Positions 34,252-46,779 of a stretch of 64,000 nt of DNA are shown piece by piece (the first letter of the stretch is position 1; each line of letters starts with the position of its first letter). Position numbers and translations under genes: made by a program. Source of the DNA: Melitaea cinxia (Eukaryota > Arthropoda > Insecta > Lepidoptera > Nymphalidae); the NCBI RefSeq assembly GCF_905220565.1, contig NC_059396.1:10451206-10515205 (forward strand), written 5' to 3'. The notes beneath the pieces are model-generated. The model did not search any database and was not told where the DNA came from. It was given only the letters and a program-made list of their open reading frames with translations.

Positions 34252-36593
34252 CAGTGGCGCAGCTACAAAGGGGCTAACTAACTACTGAAAAACTGAACTA
34301 ACTACTGAACTACTGAAAATTTCTCCCGCATTCGAAATATAAATAAACCAGATTCCATGGACGTGAATTTAATAACGTTCTTGTGGGAGACTTCAACGCT
34401 AAAGTAGGAGTACAAGACCGCGACGGATTGAAAATCGGACCACACGGGTTGGGGCACAGGAATCGCAGGGAGCAGATGCTTGTCAACTTCCTCGAAGCGG
34501 AGAGTCTCTTCTTGATGAATTCATTTTAACTTTCCAAACACCATTGGGGACAAGGCTTCTTGCGAAGCTAAAAACAGTGGATGGCAGAACCGTTTGCTCT
34601 TGTCTTCAGATCCGAGAAGAGATCAAGAAATTTTATGGACAGCTGTAATCATCGAGCGCACACAAGCCTGAAACTTGGGACACTGAAGATCCACGTGCAC
34701 CATTATTGCACTATTATTCGGAAGACATCCGAACAATAGCGCAAATAGAACAATAGAACGCATTTTTGTAACATTGAAGTAGATAAGATTAGTGTGGCGC
34801 TCGGGCAGTTTAAAAACTGAATGGCCTCGGGAGATGACGGAGTTACGAATGAGCTACTTAAAGCCGCAGGGCGACTTGCCCTAAAAGTCTTGGCGAGACT
34901 CTCACCGAAGTACCACGTCGGAGGCATAGTCCAGCATTGTGGTGGTGTTGTTCTTTAAGAGAGGCGACATATCTCTGTTAAAGACCACAATTACAGACCG
35001 ATCTCACTTCTGAGCCACGTCTGTAAGCTGTGTTCGAGCGTTGTTACGAATCGTCTCGCCAGGAGACTCGACGAATTCCAATCACCGGAGTGGGCTGGGT
35101 TTCGAAATGGTTACAGCACCGTAGACCATATCTATACTGTTCGGCAGATTACACAAAAACAGAAAGATATAATCAGCCGCTGTGTATGAGAAAGGCTTCG
35201 ACTTTCAGAAAAACCTGGGTTGTTCTGGACTCTCAGCAGAGATTTCATATCGACTGCCGATATATCGAGATACTAAGATGTATGTACGATACGGCGACGA
35301 TGACCGTTCATATCCAAGACCAGAGAACAAGACGAATTTTCCTCCGGCGTGGGGTAAAACAAGTAGATGTTATATCACTGAAACTGTTAACCACTACGCT
35401 GGAGAATGTCTTTAAGACCTTCGATTGGGGGAACGAGGCGTCAACGTCAACGGTGAATGCATCTCTCACCTTCGTTTCGCCGACGATATCGTCATCTTTG
35501 CGGAGACGTTGGATGAGCTAGGCCATTTGGCCTCTAACTAAACTAAAAAATACTAGCCAGCCTAAATGAGCCCTTCCGATGAGTCGGTCTCGATATGATC
35601 TTGGACAAAACGAAAGTTATCTTTAGCAATCAAGTCATACCGAGACTAGTATCGGTCGACCCTTCTCGAAGTTGTTCAGGATTATATTTACTTAGGCCAT
35701 ACCATCCAAATAGACCGCAACAACTACGAGAAGGAGGCCGATAGGAGGATTTGGCTGGGCTGGGCGGTGTTTGGCAGGCTTCATCGAGTCTTCACTTCGA
35801 AGATTCCGCAATGCTTGAAGACAAAATTCTTCAAGCAATGCGTCCTACCTGTGTAAACGTACGGAGCTGAGTCGTGGACACTGACGAAGACATTGGTCCA
35901 CCAAGCTTAAAGTCGCTTAACGTGCAATGGAATGGGCTATGCTTGGGGTTTATTTTAAAGATAGGATTAGAAATGAGGCTACCCGCAAGAGAATGAAATT
36001 AACCGATATAGCCCACGGAATTAGCAAGTTGAAGTGGCAGTGGGCTGGTCACCTGTGTCGCAGGACCGCTGGCCGTTGGAGCAGACGTATCTTTGAACTG
36101 GAGACCACATCTTAGCAAACACGGCGTGGGACGTCCTCCGGCCCGTTAGACCGACGATCTACGTAATTTGTAATTACTGGTAGGCTAGATGAGGATTGTG
36201 GAAAATGGGGATGTCTAGCGCGAACTTGGGGAGGCCTATGTCCAGCAGTGTACTTCAATAAGCTGAACTGACTGACTGACAAAAAAGATGCTCGACGGGA
36301 TCATATTAACGTACCTCCGCTGTCTGTGTGTCTGTTACAGGACTGTACTGTATTGTTTTGAACAGTAACAGGTAGATATTTTCTTTTATTTTCATAAAAT
36401 AGTTTTAATTTGTTCACTAAAATAAGTTACGATTTGTATTTGGTTTTAAAGTTTATTACAGAGTCGACTGTATTACGACAATTCTTGAATATGTCGAATC
36501 CGGACTACGACGAATACGAAACAAACGATTTTAAATAGTTTAGTTGGGTTTATATTTTGCCCCAGGGCCTTTGGTTACCTAGCTACGCCACTG
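34252..36593. mobile_element. hAT element carrying an RTE relic
   Basis: The tips cagtggcgcagct and agctacgccactg are inverted repeats of the family at 1812-5176. They are flanked by a perfect 8-bp target duplication actacagc (34244-34251 and 36594-36601). No hAT transposase is recognised. The interior is mostly an RTE-type LINE relic. Confidence 0.78.
34370..36260 (+). pseudogene. RTE-type LINE relic
   Basis: Plus-strand pieces run in RTE order. Endonuclease: VGDFNAKVGVQDRDG. Linker: NELLKAAGRLALKVLARLS. RT: YRPISLLSHVCKL, VTNRLARRLDEFQ, and FADDIV-like sequence near 35480. C-terminus: DIAHGISKLKWQWAGHLCRR. The 3' end near 36230 carries the aggcctatgtccagcagtg tail shared with SINE-like repeat B. 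There are many stops and frameshifts. Confidence 0.8.
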
Positions 36594-37451
36594 ACTACAG
36601 CTATTAGTAATTATACTATTACAAACTAATTATCTTAAACCATTATCTTTAATGGCTAAGAGACAACTTAGTGAGTCAGTAAAGATAACCGTCTGTCCTA
36701 AGTCATGGGAGAGAGCAAAGAGAATGGCTTATAGCAATAGCTTCACCAGAAAATACAGATTTTTCGGGGGGAAAGTTTAAGAAGAAGATTTTTTTTAAGT
36801 ACAAATGTGAAAATAATTATCTTTTGTCATGAATTTTTTTTAAGAATTTTAAAACTATGGTAAAACGAAAAAATATTAGTGAACTGCAAACATTGTATCT
36901 TTAGAAATCAACTCCCTTTTGGAGTTAAAACGGGGGATGGTAGGTTGAGTCACTCATCACAAAATCTCCGAAACTATAACAGCTTCAAACTTGAAATTTG
37001 GCAGGTAGGTTCCTTATAGGGTGTAGACATCCGCTAATAACGGATTTTATGATACTCGACCCCCAAGGGAATAAAACGGGGGTCGGAAATTTGTATGAAA
37101 GGCCTATGTTTTTGAAGTGAGAGACTTGAAATTTAAAATGTTTGCTCTATAGATGGTGAGAAGATGTCCAAATAATACATCGTAATCTATATTTATATAT
37201 AAAAGAGAAAGGTCACTGACTCACTCATTTACGAAAACTCAAAAACCGCTGGATGTTCCATCCATCCAGGATGAACAAAGATGAAGTTTAGCAAGGAGGT
37301 AGATTATAGTTAGTAGACGTCCGCTAAGAACGGATTTTGCGATATTCCACCGCTAAAGGAGTTTAACTGGGGTTGATAGTTTGTATGAAACATACAGCAG
37401 CTATAAGTTCGCCTGATAGGTTATTTATACTGTAGCCTGAAAATAAAACTA

Positions 37452-38006
37452 ATAATTGTGTTTGCTCGCAAACGAAAAAAACCGACTTCAATTACATCGA
37501 CGAGTAAGTAATACAACATAGATCGACGAAAAAATAGTCAAGTAACTACGCGTTATCAAAGATTACTCAAAAAGTAGTTATCAGATCTCGATAAAATTTA
37601 TATGTGACCACATGACAAACGTCACCTTTTTATTAAATTAAAAATTGTTAAAATCGGTACACCCAGTAAAAAGTTATTGCGGATTTTCAAGAGTTTCCTT
37701 CGATTTCTCTGGGATCCCATCATCAGATCCTGGTTTCCTTATCATGGTACTAAACTAGGGATATCCCCTTTCCAACAAAAAAAGAATTATCAAAATCGGT
37801 ACATCCAGTAGAAAGTTATGCGGTATAATACAACGAGGTCGACGAAAAAAGCGTCAAGTAAAAACGCATTATTAGATATAACTCGAAAAGTGGTTGTTAG
37901 ATCTCAAATAAATTTAAATGGGACCAATTGACACACACCACCTTTCGATTAAAAAAATTGTCGAAATCTGTCCACACGGTCAAAAGTTCTGATGTAACAT
38001 ACATTA
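37452..38006 (-). repeat. Repeat family A, truncated by the LINE
   Basis: Reverse copy running from gtttgctcgcaaacgaaaaa to acatacatt, where the LINE 5' region begins. The final AACCGACTTCC end is missing, so the LINE inserted into or deleted it. Confidence 0.7.
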
Positions 38007-38009
38007 AAA

Positions 38010-41000
38010 ATTTTCTCCCCGTGTAGGGACGGGCAGTAGAATACGATTTCCTACGGCCCGGCAAAGGGGCCTGTCGTAAGAGCCGACAAAATTCTTGCGG
38101 TGGTAGGCTTTGGCCGTGGCTTGATTACCACCCTCTGGGTAAAGTCGCACCGCCAAACGGCAATCGCCGTGTTCCGGGGTGGGTCTCAGAGCAGCCATTT
38201 GGGGGATGTGTCTGGGTAGTTGTGGCACTCTATGTGACCGATTCTGTCTGCTCATCACTGCTGCATCGGGTGCCTGGCTTCGGAGGGTAGCGGGATCCGA
38301 GGCACGGTGCCGCCGCTGGCCGACCGTAGGAAGTTGGGGGCCCAAGTAGCAGGATAGCCACCTGTGAAAGGCTGCCCCGCCACCTGACCAAAAATCCCAG
38401 AATGTTCTACCTTGCCAGTTGGCGACTGGAAGGGAGGACCAGGTAGCCATTCTGGGGGGGCTCGGGCGTCCCCGCGGTCTCCGCGTCAGGCCCCCTCCGT
38501 GCGGCGGTGTTGAGTCTAACACCTGGTAGGTAGGATGCCGCCTCGTCCAGTTCGCGCTCCCCAGCACCTATTCACTCCCCATGAAAGCACACAATAGAAA
38601 AAAAAGGTATACACAGCGGCTGCACGTCCTCCCATTGAAAGTGCACCTCTCTAACATCCGAGGTCTGCACTCCAATCTCGAATCTGTCCACCACCACCTA
38701 GAAACAGAAAAACCGCAGCTGCTGTTCCTCACTGAGACGCAGATCAGATGTCCGGCTGACACGGCGTACCTCAGCTACCCCGGGTATTCTCTGGAGCACA
38801 GGTTCATACCTCGTGCCGGAGTCTGTGTGTACGTCCGTGATGACATTTGCATCAAGCGTCTTAAGCACCTTGAGACATCCAGTTACTCCATCCGATGGGT
38901 TCTGGTGGACACAGGACAGGAGAAAATCCTGTATGCCTGTGTCTACCGTTCGCACAGTGGAGACGTGGAAACAACTCAGTTATGTGACCATCTTACCCTA
39001 ACGGCGGATAAGGCTCGAGAGCGTTACCCTTCGGCACAGTTAGTCATCCTGGGGGACTTCAACGCCCACCACCAGGAGTGGCTATACCCATACCAGGTGC
39101 CCGACCATGCTGGGAGAGAAGTGCGTAAACTAGCCTTGACGCTAGATCTCACCCAGCTTGTAAATTGTGCTACCAGGGTACCAGACGTAGACTCTCATAC
39201 CGCCAACTGCTTAGACCTATTTTTAACAACTGATCCACACAGTTACTCAATAACAGTTTCTGCACCACTGGGTACCTCTGACCACTGTCTGGTAAAATCT
39301 ATATCCGTCTGTTCCCCACCCGAAGAAGCCCCATGTGGCCCAAGACGGTTCGGCGCTACAAGGCAGCGGATTCACTTTTTCTCGTCCTATCCTTGGCGAG
39401 AGGTATGCTTTTCTTCTGATGATCCGTCGAGCTGCGCTGAAGCCATTACCGCGGTTATACGCCAGGGTATGGAATATTTTATACCATACTCTGACGTAGC
39501 GACGAATGGAAAATCTCGCCCATGGTTTGATGCGGAATGTTATCGTACAGAAGCCAAAAAGCGGTCGGCATACACTGCATGGGCTGAAGCTCGAACGCGC
39601 AAGTCTCCAAATTCTCGGAATTAGAAGAAAGCTTTTAACCAAGCCGCCAAGGCATGTAAAAGGACGTTACGCAGGGCTAGATTCAACCATATCAGCCGCA
39701 TTGCGGCCAAACTAGCGTCTTAACCTTCTGGGAGCAAAGCGTTTTGGTCCCTGGCAAAAGCCGTTGAATCTAACTTTTGTCGGCCGTCACTTCCACCATT
39801 GCTGAGGACTGATGGATCACTGGCCCATTCTGCAAAAGAGAAAGCGGATTTGTTTGCATCTCTTTTTGCTGAGAACTCGCGTCTGGATGTTGCAGGAAAA
39901 GCTCCACCAATCTCAACTCGTGCTGACTGCATTATGGCAGAAGTATGCATACGCCAAAAAGAGATCCTTAAAATCCTGCAAACTCTAGACGTGAACAAGG
40001 CCAGCGGACCGGACGGTATACCAGCGATAGTCCTGCGTACCTGTGCCCCTGAGTTGTCTTCACCTCTTACACGCCTGTACCGCCTGTCACTTAAGACTGC
40101 CAACGTGCAGCCTGTGCCCAAAAAAGGTAGTCGTGCAGACCCTGTCAATTACCGTCCCATCTCGGTCACGTCCATACTCTGTAAGACTATGGAACGTGCA
40201 CTAAACAACAAACTCTTGGCCCACTTGGAAGGTAACGATCTCCTCAGCGACCGGCAGTACGGTTTCCGCGAGCACCGTTCGACTGGGGACCTTCTAGTGT
40301 ATGCCACACATATATGGAGTGAGGCCATTGACAAACACGGCGAACCACTTGCCGTGTCTCTCGATATCTCGAAGGCCTTTGACAGGGTTTGGCACGCGAG
40401 CCTTATAAGCAAGCTTTCTTCATATGGTATTCCACCTGGCCTTTGCACTTAGATTTCTGACTTCCTGAGCGAACGTTCAATACAAGTTGTCCTTGACGGG
40501 TACTCGTCGGACCAAAAGGCTATCGACGCCGGTGTTCCTCAGGGATCAGTCTTGTCCGCTACCCTCTTCCTGCTGCATATTAACGATCTGCTCATCCCCG
40601 GTATCATTTGGGTATGCTGACGACTGCACAGTGACGGACAGATACTTTTCGAGTGCAAGGGCTAGTAAGGATGTTATCCAGTCTTGTCGAGAGGATATGG
40701 TCAGCCGCTTGAACGTCGCCCTCCAGGCAGTCTCCGAATGGGGCGATGCCAATCTGGTCACGTTCAACGCTACAAAAACACAGGCGTGTGTGTTCTCCTC
40801 TAAACGGAGCCCTTTAGACCTGGCTCCAACTTTCCGGGATGTTTCTGTGGAAATTACCGACTCCCTACAGCTCCTCAGTGTAGAGCTATCGTCCAATCTG
40901 AACTTTGGGCAACACATCGAGTCCAAAGCAAAAACTGCAGCAAAAAAACTAGGTATTCTCTCTAAGGTCAGGCGATGCTTCACTCCAGAACAGCTGCTTC

Positions 41001-41540
41001 AACTATATCAAGCACAAGTTCGGTCTTGTATGGAGTATTGCTGCCATCTTTGGGATGGATCCGCCAAATACCAACTGGCAACTTTGGACTCGGTGGAAAA
41101 ACGAGCTAAGAGACTCATAGGTGACCCTACTCTGACAGACACCAAGTTGCAGAGTCTCGATCATCGGCGTAGGGTAGCTCGTCTGTCGGTGTTCTACAAA
41201 ATATATTTCGGTGAGTGTGCCAAGGAATTACACGATCTAATCCCCCCAACAACCTTCTGCCATCGGGACACTAGGCGCGGTCGATCGTTCCATCCTTATG
41301 TCATTGATATGCCACCTACGCGCACAAAACGCTTTGGCACTACTTTCCTGATGCGCACAGCTAAGGGATGGAACTCGTTGCCCGCATCTGTGTTTCCCGA
41401 ACGATACAATCTGGGTGCCTTCAAGGCCAGAGTGAATAGGCTGTTATTAGGTAGGCATGCTCCACCTTCGACCGCATCGTCACTTAACATCAGGTGAGAT
41501 TGTGGTCAAATGCCTGCCTATTAGACATAAAAAAAGAGCG
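38010..41540 (+). mobile_element. CR1/jockey-group LINE, nearly full length, with few lesions
   Basis: A GC-rich leader of about 570 bases precedes the coding frame at 38581. The endonuclease shows NIRGLHSNLESVHHHL, TETQ, GDFNAHHQEWL and SDHCLV. The RT shows NYRPISVTSILCKTMER, SDRQYGFREHRST, LDISKAFDRVWH, GVPQGSVLS and YADD. A C-terminal domain follows to 41497. Lesions are in-frame stops at 39622, 39721 and 40450 and one frameshift near 40600. No ORF1 gag is present. The 3' end is cctattagacataaaaaaag. Few lesions suggest recent insertion. Confidence 0.8.
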
Positions 41541-42380
41541 TAGACATCCGCTAAGAACGGATTTTACGAAACTCGACCCCTAAGGGGGTAAAACGGGAGT
41601 TGGAAGTTTGTATGAAAGTTCTATGTTTTTGAAGTAAGATGCTTGATATTTAAAATGTATGCTCTATAAATGATGAAAAGGTGTTCAAATAATGTATCGT
41701 AATCTATATATATAAAAGAGAAAGGTCACTGACTCACTCATCACGAGAACTCAAAAACTGCTGGGACCATCAGTGGTTTTTAATCCATCCAGGATGGACA
41801 AGGATGAAATTTGGTAGGTAGGTAGATTATAGTAAGTAGACGTCCGCTTAGAACGGATTTTGCAATATTCCACCGCTAAGAGGGTTTAATTGGGGATTAT
41901 AGTTTTTACGAAACATAAACAACAGCTATAAGTTCGCCTGATAGGTTATTTATACTGCAGCCTGAAAATAAAGCTAAAAATGTGGTGTATAGAGAGGTTT
42001 TATAAAAATAACTATTAAATTATACTTAATTGTGCCTTTTAAAAAGTCACTCAGTTTGATAAGCATTTCAAGTGACTGAAATAAAAAAAAAAGTTTGCGT
42101 TAAACATCTCAATAGTAATACATATCTTCATAACCACGCGAACGTAGTCGCGGGCAACAGTTAGTGTATTACAAAACAAAGTCTCCAAAAGCGTATGTGG
42201 TCGATTCCCTCAAAATCTACTGAACGGATTTTCATGCGGTTTCACCAATGGAGAGAGTGCTTCAAGAGGAAGGTTTACGGAATGACTAAGCCGATTTTGA
42301 TGAAAGTTTCACTGGAAGTTTGCTGGTAAAACTTTGTGAAACACTGATTTCAACGCGGGCGAAGCCGCGGGCACGGCTAT

Positions 42381-43153
42381 AATAAATAACTTAAATTACA
42401 AACAGTACCAGTTAGAATATGTACGAGACGTTGATATATTTATAACGAAAACTTTAATATGCATATACACGTGCACACGTAGGTATATGCACGTACAGTA
42501 CTACAGATCGTTTTTTTTTTTTTTTTTGTCAAAATACGGAAAAAAAAGATCTACGTAATAAGTCTGGTACTATATCGAGTGTTGTACTAGGAAATGTAAC
42601 AGTCCCAAATTTGATCCGGAGTTTATACCTCATGCTAGATGCTTGAACGACTTCCAAAGTAATTTGCACTTGTAGCATGAGGAGGAGTAAAGAAAGTTTT
42701 TACAATTTGTTTACAATCGTATTGAAATTTACCAAATTAACTCTAATTCTACGTACCTGAAAAATAAAAACATTTAGAACTCGAAGACGTTACCACTTTT
42801 GCACAAAAAAAAAAAACATCGCGTAAACACATTTTGGAGAAGGCAAAGATGAACTATGGGTCCCTTAGAGAGTCACGGTAATACATACAATTTGTAACAA
42901 CCAAGTGACCACATGTTTAGGTTCTAAAGATTGACATAGGTATTACCTGTGACATTTTGACGAATAAGCAGATGGCCAGCGGAATCTTTAAAATACCACT
43001 TCATTGAAGTTTTATATTGGATGGCCCATTTGTTGGGGAGAGTTATTGGGCTCTAAAATACCATAATGTAAATAATGTAAACCCTTTTAATTAAAATTTT
43101 ATGTCAAAAAGTACAATATATAAGGATAGTATTCATATAAAATTAAATATTAT
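42381..43153. other. Spacer downstream of the pyruvate-kinase-like gene
   Basis: AT-rich, with a T run near 42511-42528. No exon, RNA gene or named repeat recognised. Confidence 0.5.
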
Positions 43154-44875
43154 TTACTCTACAAATATAGTATCACGTGCACTTGCATACAAGAGCCTGA
43201 CAGAATCGCAATATCCAACACCTCTTCGTAAACTTGTTACTATAACATAAGCATCGCCTGCACGAACTACTCTCTTAGCTTTGCAATAATCAAGGGCAGA
43301 ATGTATACGTGATTCAACTTCTGAAATCCAAGTACTTTTAGCATCTTCGAAGTAATGCATAGCTCGTATACCTCTCCAAAAACGTAATTGTCTTGCTGTA
43401 TGGCACAATCTAGTGACGGCAACGATAGGACAAGTTGGTTTAGCATGCGATAGTATTTTTGCTGTACGTCCAGAGCTTGTTAAACAAATTATAACAACCG
43501 CCCGTGAACGCATAGCTAGTTCTACGGCACTTATACAAACAGCTTTAGAGGGATCTTCAAGTGAATTCTGCATAAGTCTTATATTACCATAAGTTTTTGG
43601 TTGCCAAATTATGCGCTCAGCTTGTCTGCATATAACAGCTGCAGCTGCAATACAGTGTTCTGCCATCCGCACCGCATCAAATGAAGGAGAAAATTTTTTT
43701 AATGGAGAATCATAATGTAGCTCTAAAGACAAAACATCAGCTCCATCCAAAACTAAATTTCCAATATCATTTACACACAAATTGGGTATCTGTTCGTTTA
43801 TGACAGCCTTGCATATACAAGGTTTACCAGCATAGTTACATTTTGCCAAAATAACCTTTTGGGCTATGAATATTTTCTCCACTGGTAAATCGGTACTTAA
43901 AATACACTTATCAACATATATACCATCTGCTTCTGATAGTAAAATATCAATATTATCTAAGCCTACTACTGAGTCTATACATGCAAACACAAGAATGTGC
44001 TTTCCTTTTTCAGAAAGAATATGTCTTACGTGACGAATATCTTGAGGAGCTTGGGCATTAGGAACTAAAACTCCGTCGATGTCATATGCTACTGCCCAAG
44101 CTATTTGATCTTCCATGTATTCAAATGGTTGTTGAGACGAGTCAGACGATAGTGAATCAAAGCGTTCACGTGTCTTTTTTGTATTATTTTCTGCATCATG
44201 CGGTACTTTTGATATCCGAACTGTCATTTTAGCCCCAATTGTACCACCATTTATAACTGTACATTCTATAGAATCGTCTCCAACTGCCAAAACTGATAAT
44301 TTAATTTTGCCAGATGTTAAACTGTCTATAAATATAATATCACAAGGCTGTAGGTCGGTTAAATGATCATAACCAACAAACAGACAATCAACCGTACCGC
44401 ATTCACGCCAACCTGCATCAGTTGTTAGTCGAATAGTCTGATCTTGGACTAACTCAATCATTGTACGAGCACCACCTTTAAGATCTCCAGTAATAATGTC
44501 GGGACCTCTTACATCAACAATTAACGCCAAAGGATATACATAATCTAGTTCTGCACTGTAATTACAAACAGCTTGACGGATACTTTGAATAAGTTGAGCG
44601 CTAGCGTCCGGCTCTAAATCGCGTAAGTTCAAGCGTGCAACAGTCATACCCGAAGCAATAAGTCTTTGTATGACCGTGGGTTCTTTATTATTCATACCTA
44701 TTTCACACATAAGGCCTGACTGTAGTTCTTCACAAGGATTTTTATGAATATTTAAATTGCAGTAATGCAACAGTTGTGACGGTTCAATAGGTTGCTCCTT
44801 TTCTTTTAAATTAGATATTGCTTCAAGGGAAATATGCCAAGGTAAAGCCATCTCATAAAGTTTTCTACAAATCAC
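43154..44875 (-). CDS. Pyruvate-kinase-like protein, probable pseudoenzyme, single exon
   Basis: The 573-residue frame follows the pyruvate kinase fold: N-terminal barrel (MTVARLNLRD, residues 77-86; VDVRGPDIITG, 120-130), B domain (about 136-225), rest of the barrel, and C domain. The allosteric-loop motif LTSSGRTAK (465-473) and AVTRLCHTARQ are kept. Catalytic residues are lost compared with animal PKM: K270 becomes Cys299, E272 becomes Asp301, D296 becomes Ile325 (within DGIYVDKCILS for DGIMVARGDLG), T328 becomes Ala357, and T114 becomes Val. Catalysis is therefore unlikely. There are no introns, which suggests an origin as a retrocopy. The frame is long and intact, so it is probably selected. 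A second ATG at codon 9 could be the true start. Testis-biased pyruvate kinase paralogues are known in Drosophila; similar use here is inference. Confidence 0.85.
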   Translation of the reverse strand: MICRKLYEMALPWHISLEAISNLKEKEQPIEPSQLLHYCNLNIHKNPCEELQSGLMCEIGMNNKEPTVIQRLIASGMTVARLNLRDLEPDASAQLIQSIRQAVCNYSAELDYVYPLALIVDVRGPDIITGDLKGGARTMIELVQDQTIRLTTDAGWRECGTVDCLFVGYDHLTDLQPCDIIFIDSLTSGKIKLSVLAVGDDSIECTVINGGTIGAKMTVRISKVPHDAENNTKKTRERFDSLSSDSSQQPFEYMEDQIAWAVAYDIDGVLVPNAQAPQDIRHVRHILSEKGKHILVFACIDSVVGLDNIDILLSEADGIYVDKCILSTDLPVEKIFIAQKVILAKCNYAGKPCICKAVINEQIPNLCVNDIGNLVLDGADVLSLELHYDSPLKKFSPSFDAVRMAEHCIAAAAVICRQAERIIWQPKTYGNIRLMQNSLEDPSKAVCISAVELAMRSRAVVIICLTSSGRTAKILSHAKPTCPIVAVTRLCHTARQLRFWRGIRAMHYFEDAKSTWISEVESRIHSALDYCKAKRVVRAGDAYVIVTSLRRGVGYCDSVRLLYASARDTIFVE

Positions 44876-46779
44876 TTCTGATTTTTTTTTTCAAAAATAT
44901 ATAATGTTTCAGTAAGATATAGATTGTTATTTTTGGCAAGCATTTGTTTTTACAAGTACTTATTGAAGGTACATTATATATTAAAAAGGTTGACAAAGTT
45001 CTGTCAATAATTTTACTCTTTAAATATATGAATGAGTTTAGTGACCTGTTTAAAGAGAAAATAACGGACATTTTTATTTATTTTTTAAATGTTAGTGTTG
45101 CGATACAAAATTGTTTCATTCGGTATAATTATAATTTGGTCAATTTTTCAATGATGCATAATTGTATGGTGTAAAATTAATAAAAAAAGACAAACCGAAA
45201 TACTTGTTTACTCACATATTACACATGTACAACGCCTTCTAATGCAATTAACAAATGAAGTTTTATTATACCTTAAAAAACAATAATAATTGATTAAATT
45301 GCAAATGTAACAAAACTATTGGCCAAAATTTGACACGGAAAAAGGAGTAATTTTTTAAATACTTAGGACATTTCGTCTTAAAAATGAAAATGCAATAATT
45401 GTAGTATAAGATATTGATTTTTTTTAGTTTATTTTGGCTAAAAAAACATTTTTACACGTTGCATTTTTTCAAATTAAAAATTTATATATTTATTTTTGTA
45501 CGCATATCCGAGTTATTGTAGTGAAAAGATAACACGCCGCGGGTTGTGAGAAATTAAAAAATTATGAACGAGGTTGCTTGACTGCGTGTCACGTTTGTTC
45601 TTTGGCAGAATAATAAAACCCGTTAGTTTATTTTGTCAAAATTTTTAAGGATTGTTATTGTCAGAAGTGTAATTCTAAAATAAAGTGTTTAGTGAAAGGC
45701 TTGTGGAAAAGTGGTCATTGTGTTTTGTTTAAAGTAACTTTCTTGTACCTGCCGTTTGTACTGTGCGACCGTGAAGGTTGAGAATGTTACGTCATTTACC
45801 AGTGGTGTCTGATATGAACTTACTCATTTCCCATTGAACTATGATAAGTTGAATCTTATAAGAAGATATTACTAAATATTTAATTATTTTGGTAAGTGTT
45901 TTATGATTAAACTATTTATAAGCCCTTTTAGACCGGCTGCAAGAAGATGCCGCCATGTTATTTAGTTTTGCTGTCAACTACTGGCCGCAGTTAGCCCTGA
46001 AACATTGATACTTATCATTGTTTTAAATAAATTTAAGATTCAGCTCACCGATACAATCTATAACAAACTTATCAGAGATTGTTGTGGGAAAATAACTCCA
46101 TAATAATGTTGAAACTTAGTTTTGTTTACTGTGTTTTATTGACTGTCAATATAATGACGTCATAGTGCGAGTCGTTCACTATCTACTGATTGATGTCTAA
46201 AGTAATTTTACTATTTATTAAAAAAGAAAAGTGTAAAATTTGAGAAATCATCTACAGTTTAACCAACCGTTGCTCAGTTTACATGCTTACCTATAAAAAT
46301 ATAACAATGCTTCAAATAAGATCTATGTTTTATTTAAATGGTCATTTCAAATTTTATTTCCAAACATATAAAATAAGTTGTTGTTTATAATCTTTCAAGC
46401 AGTGTAACCTATATATTGGATAAAATATTGTATTGTAATAATCAACATACTTAGTTGAATTACATATAAATAAGGTGATATTTTTTGATCAAATTAATGC
46501 ACACCTATTTGAAAAATATATTTTTTACAACTGTTTCAAACCTGTATTAATAAAAAAAGTAATAAAATACTTATGACAGGATTACTGTCTCATTTGGAAA
46601 AGTTTCTTTTAAGTTATACATTCTTATTAGAAAAGACTACAGTCTATGTCATTTCACACTACGGTTTATATGAGGCCATTAAACTGAATATTGCCCTATT
46701 TGATATATAGTAAAAGAAAATATATGAGAAATCATGAGAATTACATACTCGACAAATATTCTTACACTGTCTTGCCATT
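44876..46779. other. Region upstream of the pyruvate-kinase-like gene
   Basis: AT-rich. No coding exon recognised. A good donor context (ttttg|gtaagtg) occurs near 45890 on the plus strand and could end a 5' UTR exon, but nothing else supports it. Confidence 0.4.

Larger units (their letters stand above)
36890..42380 (+). mobile_element. Helitron, split by repeat A and a LINE
   Basis: The copy is related in reverse to 49086-50985. Shared blocks include ggtagtttgtatgaaa, cgtccgctaagaacggattt and gttcgcctgataggttattt. The 3' end is a GCGG/CCGC hairpin near 42355-42370 followed by gcacggctat. An internal Helitron-like 3' terminus (gcgaacgtagtcgcgggcaa) lies near 42140. The family A element (37452-38006) and the LINE (38010-41540) interrupt it. 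The left end is approximate. Confidence 0.6.

Noticed and set aside
38004..38567. 187-codon minus-strand frame
   Set aside because: It is antisense to the GC-rich leader of the LINE, with no recognisable domain.
44865..45174. Small frames upstream of the pyruvate-kinase-like gene
   Set aside because: AT-rich, no homology or splice support, and both strands show equally open frames.
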